Source: a virus
Virus record (IMG/VR): IMGVR_UViG_3300009155_003916
Span: 1 to 43,763 of that record
Length of the DNA: 43,763 nucleotides
Strand: one strand, 5' to 3'
Shown piece after piece: positions 43,397 through 43,763 of this stretch (position 1 is its first letter; each line of letters opens with the position of its first letter). The notes under the pieces were generated by a model, which did no database searches, had not been told where the DNA came from, and saw only the letters and a list, made by a program, of their open reading frames with translations. Made by a program: the position numbers and the translations under genes.

Positions 43397-43763
43397 TTAC
43401 AATAGGATATAGTACAAGAAGTCATAAACCTGAATTTATTGAGTATTTGAGGGGTGTCGCAGGACACCCAAAAGTACAAATTATTGAAAAAATAAATAAT
43501 GGTGAAAGATCTTTGAATCATGTTTATAATGAAATTATAAACGAAGCTGAATTTGATATTGTTGTGTTATGTCATGATGACATTTATTTTGACTCTAAAA
43601 GTTTCGCAAAAAAAGTAGAAAAACATTTTTCTAAATCAGATTTTGGAATATTAGGGGTTGCAGGAACTACAGAAATACCAAAATCAGGTATGTGGTGGGA
43701 AAATAGGAAAAAAATGTGTGGTATTGTAAATCATGAACACAATGGTAATAAATGGGAAAGTAA
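43393..43763 (+). CDS. Glycosyltransferase family 2-like protein (partial, C-terminus beyond window)
   Basis: ATG at 43393 overlaps the dUTPase stop by 4 nt (ATGA). The first 123 residues are visible: MITIGYSTRSHKPEFIEYLR, then VQIIEKINNGERSLNHVYNE, EFDIVVLCHDDIYFD with the HDD site, FGILGVAGTTEIPKSGMWWE and MCGIVNHEH. This is the outline of the Glyco_tranf_2_5 group of GT2-like enzymes (HDDxxF, GVxGxxxxxxxxxWW). The rest of the gene lies outside the window. It ends a visible operon that combines nucleotide and DNA metabolism with sugar transfer. Confidence 0.75.
   Translation, partial: MITIGYSTRSHKPEFIEYLRGVAGHPKVQIIEKINNGERSLNHVYNEIINEAEFDIVVLCHDDIYFDSKSFAKKVEKHFSKSDFGILGVAGTTEIPKSGMWWENRKKMCGIVNHEHNGNKWES

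Noticed and set aside
1-43763. tRNA genes, rRNA, insertion sequences, integrase or attachment sites
   Set aside because: Gaps between genes are too short for tRNAs in nearly all places, and no transposase, integrase or flanking duplication was seen.

Overview
The window comes from the genome of a large, T4-like contractile-tailed bacteriophage (myovirus) with AT-rich DNA. Genes are packed on both strands, often with 1-4 nt overlaps, and no gap without a gene exceeds about 125 nt. Recognisable T4-type morphogenesis proteins are the tail sheath (gp18), tail tube (gp19), a gp26-type baseplate/tail-assembly protein, a gp29-type tape measure, a gp53/LysM-like wedge protein, gp13- and gp15-like neck/terminator proteins and a gp43-type family B DNA polymerase. 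Start codons lack Shine-Dalgarno sequences and are preceded by A/T-rich tracts. One good TTG-N20-TAnnTTTG promoter lies before the polymerase. Both point to a Bacteroidetes (flavobacteria-like) host; this is inference, because no host gene is present.

Layout. (1) 1-21347, minus strand, read right to left: neck proteins, sheath, a HAD-family phosphatase, tail tube, a free-standing homing endonuclease, the gp26-like protein with an overlapping +1-frame extension, tape measure, a 1604-aa baseplate protein with an OmpA-like domain, a LysM-like protein and a giant (>2013 aa) hub-like protein cut by the window edge. A 52-aa ribbon-helix-helix-like gene sits on the opposite strand at 19640. (2) 21390-26637, plus strand: SNF2-type helicase with a mini-intein in its DExH box, a superoxide dismutase, a putative PD-(D/E)xK nuclease, the gp13-like neck protein and a small unknown. 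(3) 26634-38158, minus strand: a LamG-like tail protein, a repetitive fibre, four overlapping glycosyltransferase genes, two BppU-like adsorption-apparatus proteins (one with a TPTPSITP repeat tail), then DNA polymerase. (4) 38206-43763, plus strand: five small unknown or virion-associated genes including a stand-alone WYL-like protein, an intrinsic terminator, then a second operon with a GT4 glycosyltransferase, a DEDD exonuclease, dUTPase and a partial GT2 glycosyltransferase.

How it fits together. Regions 1 and 3 build the tail, baseplate and receptor-binding structures. The glycosyltransferases probably modify virion proteins, phage DNA or host surface glycans. Helicase, polymerase, exonuclease and dUTPase serve replication. 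A directional element with core TATTTA(T/C), commonly GTATTTAT, precedes nearly every gene that begins a transcription unit and is absent inside overlapping operons; it is probably a phage-specific promoter. The most interesting points are the candidate +1 frameshift ahead of the tape measure (UUU_CGU_C, the same heptamer as the influenza PA-X site), the homing endonuclease whose start codon lies in an 11-bp hairpin, the phage-encoded Mn-type superoxide dismutase, and possible capsid-targeting N-termini on the HAD and WYL-like proteins.
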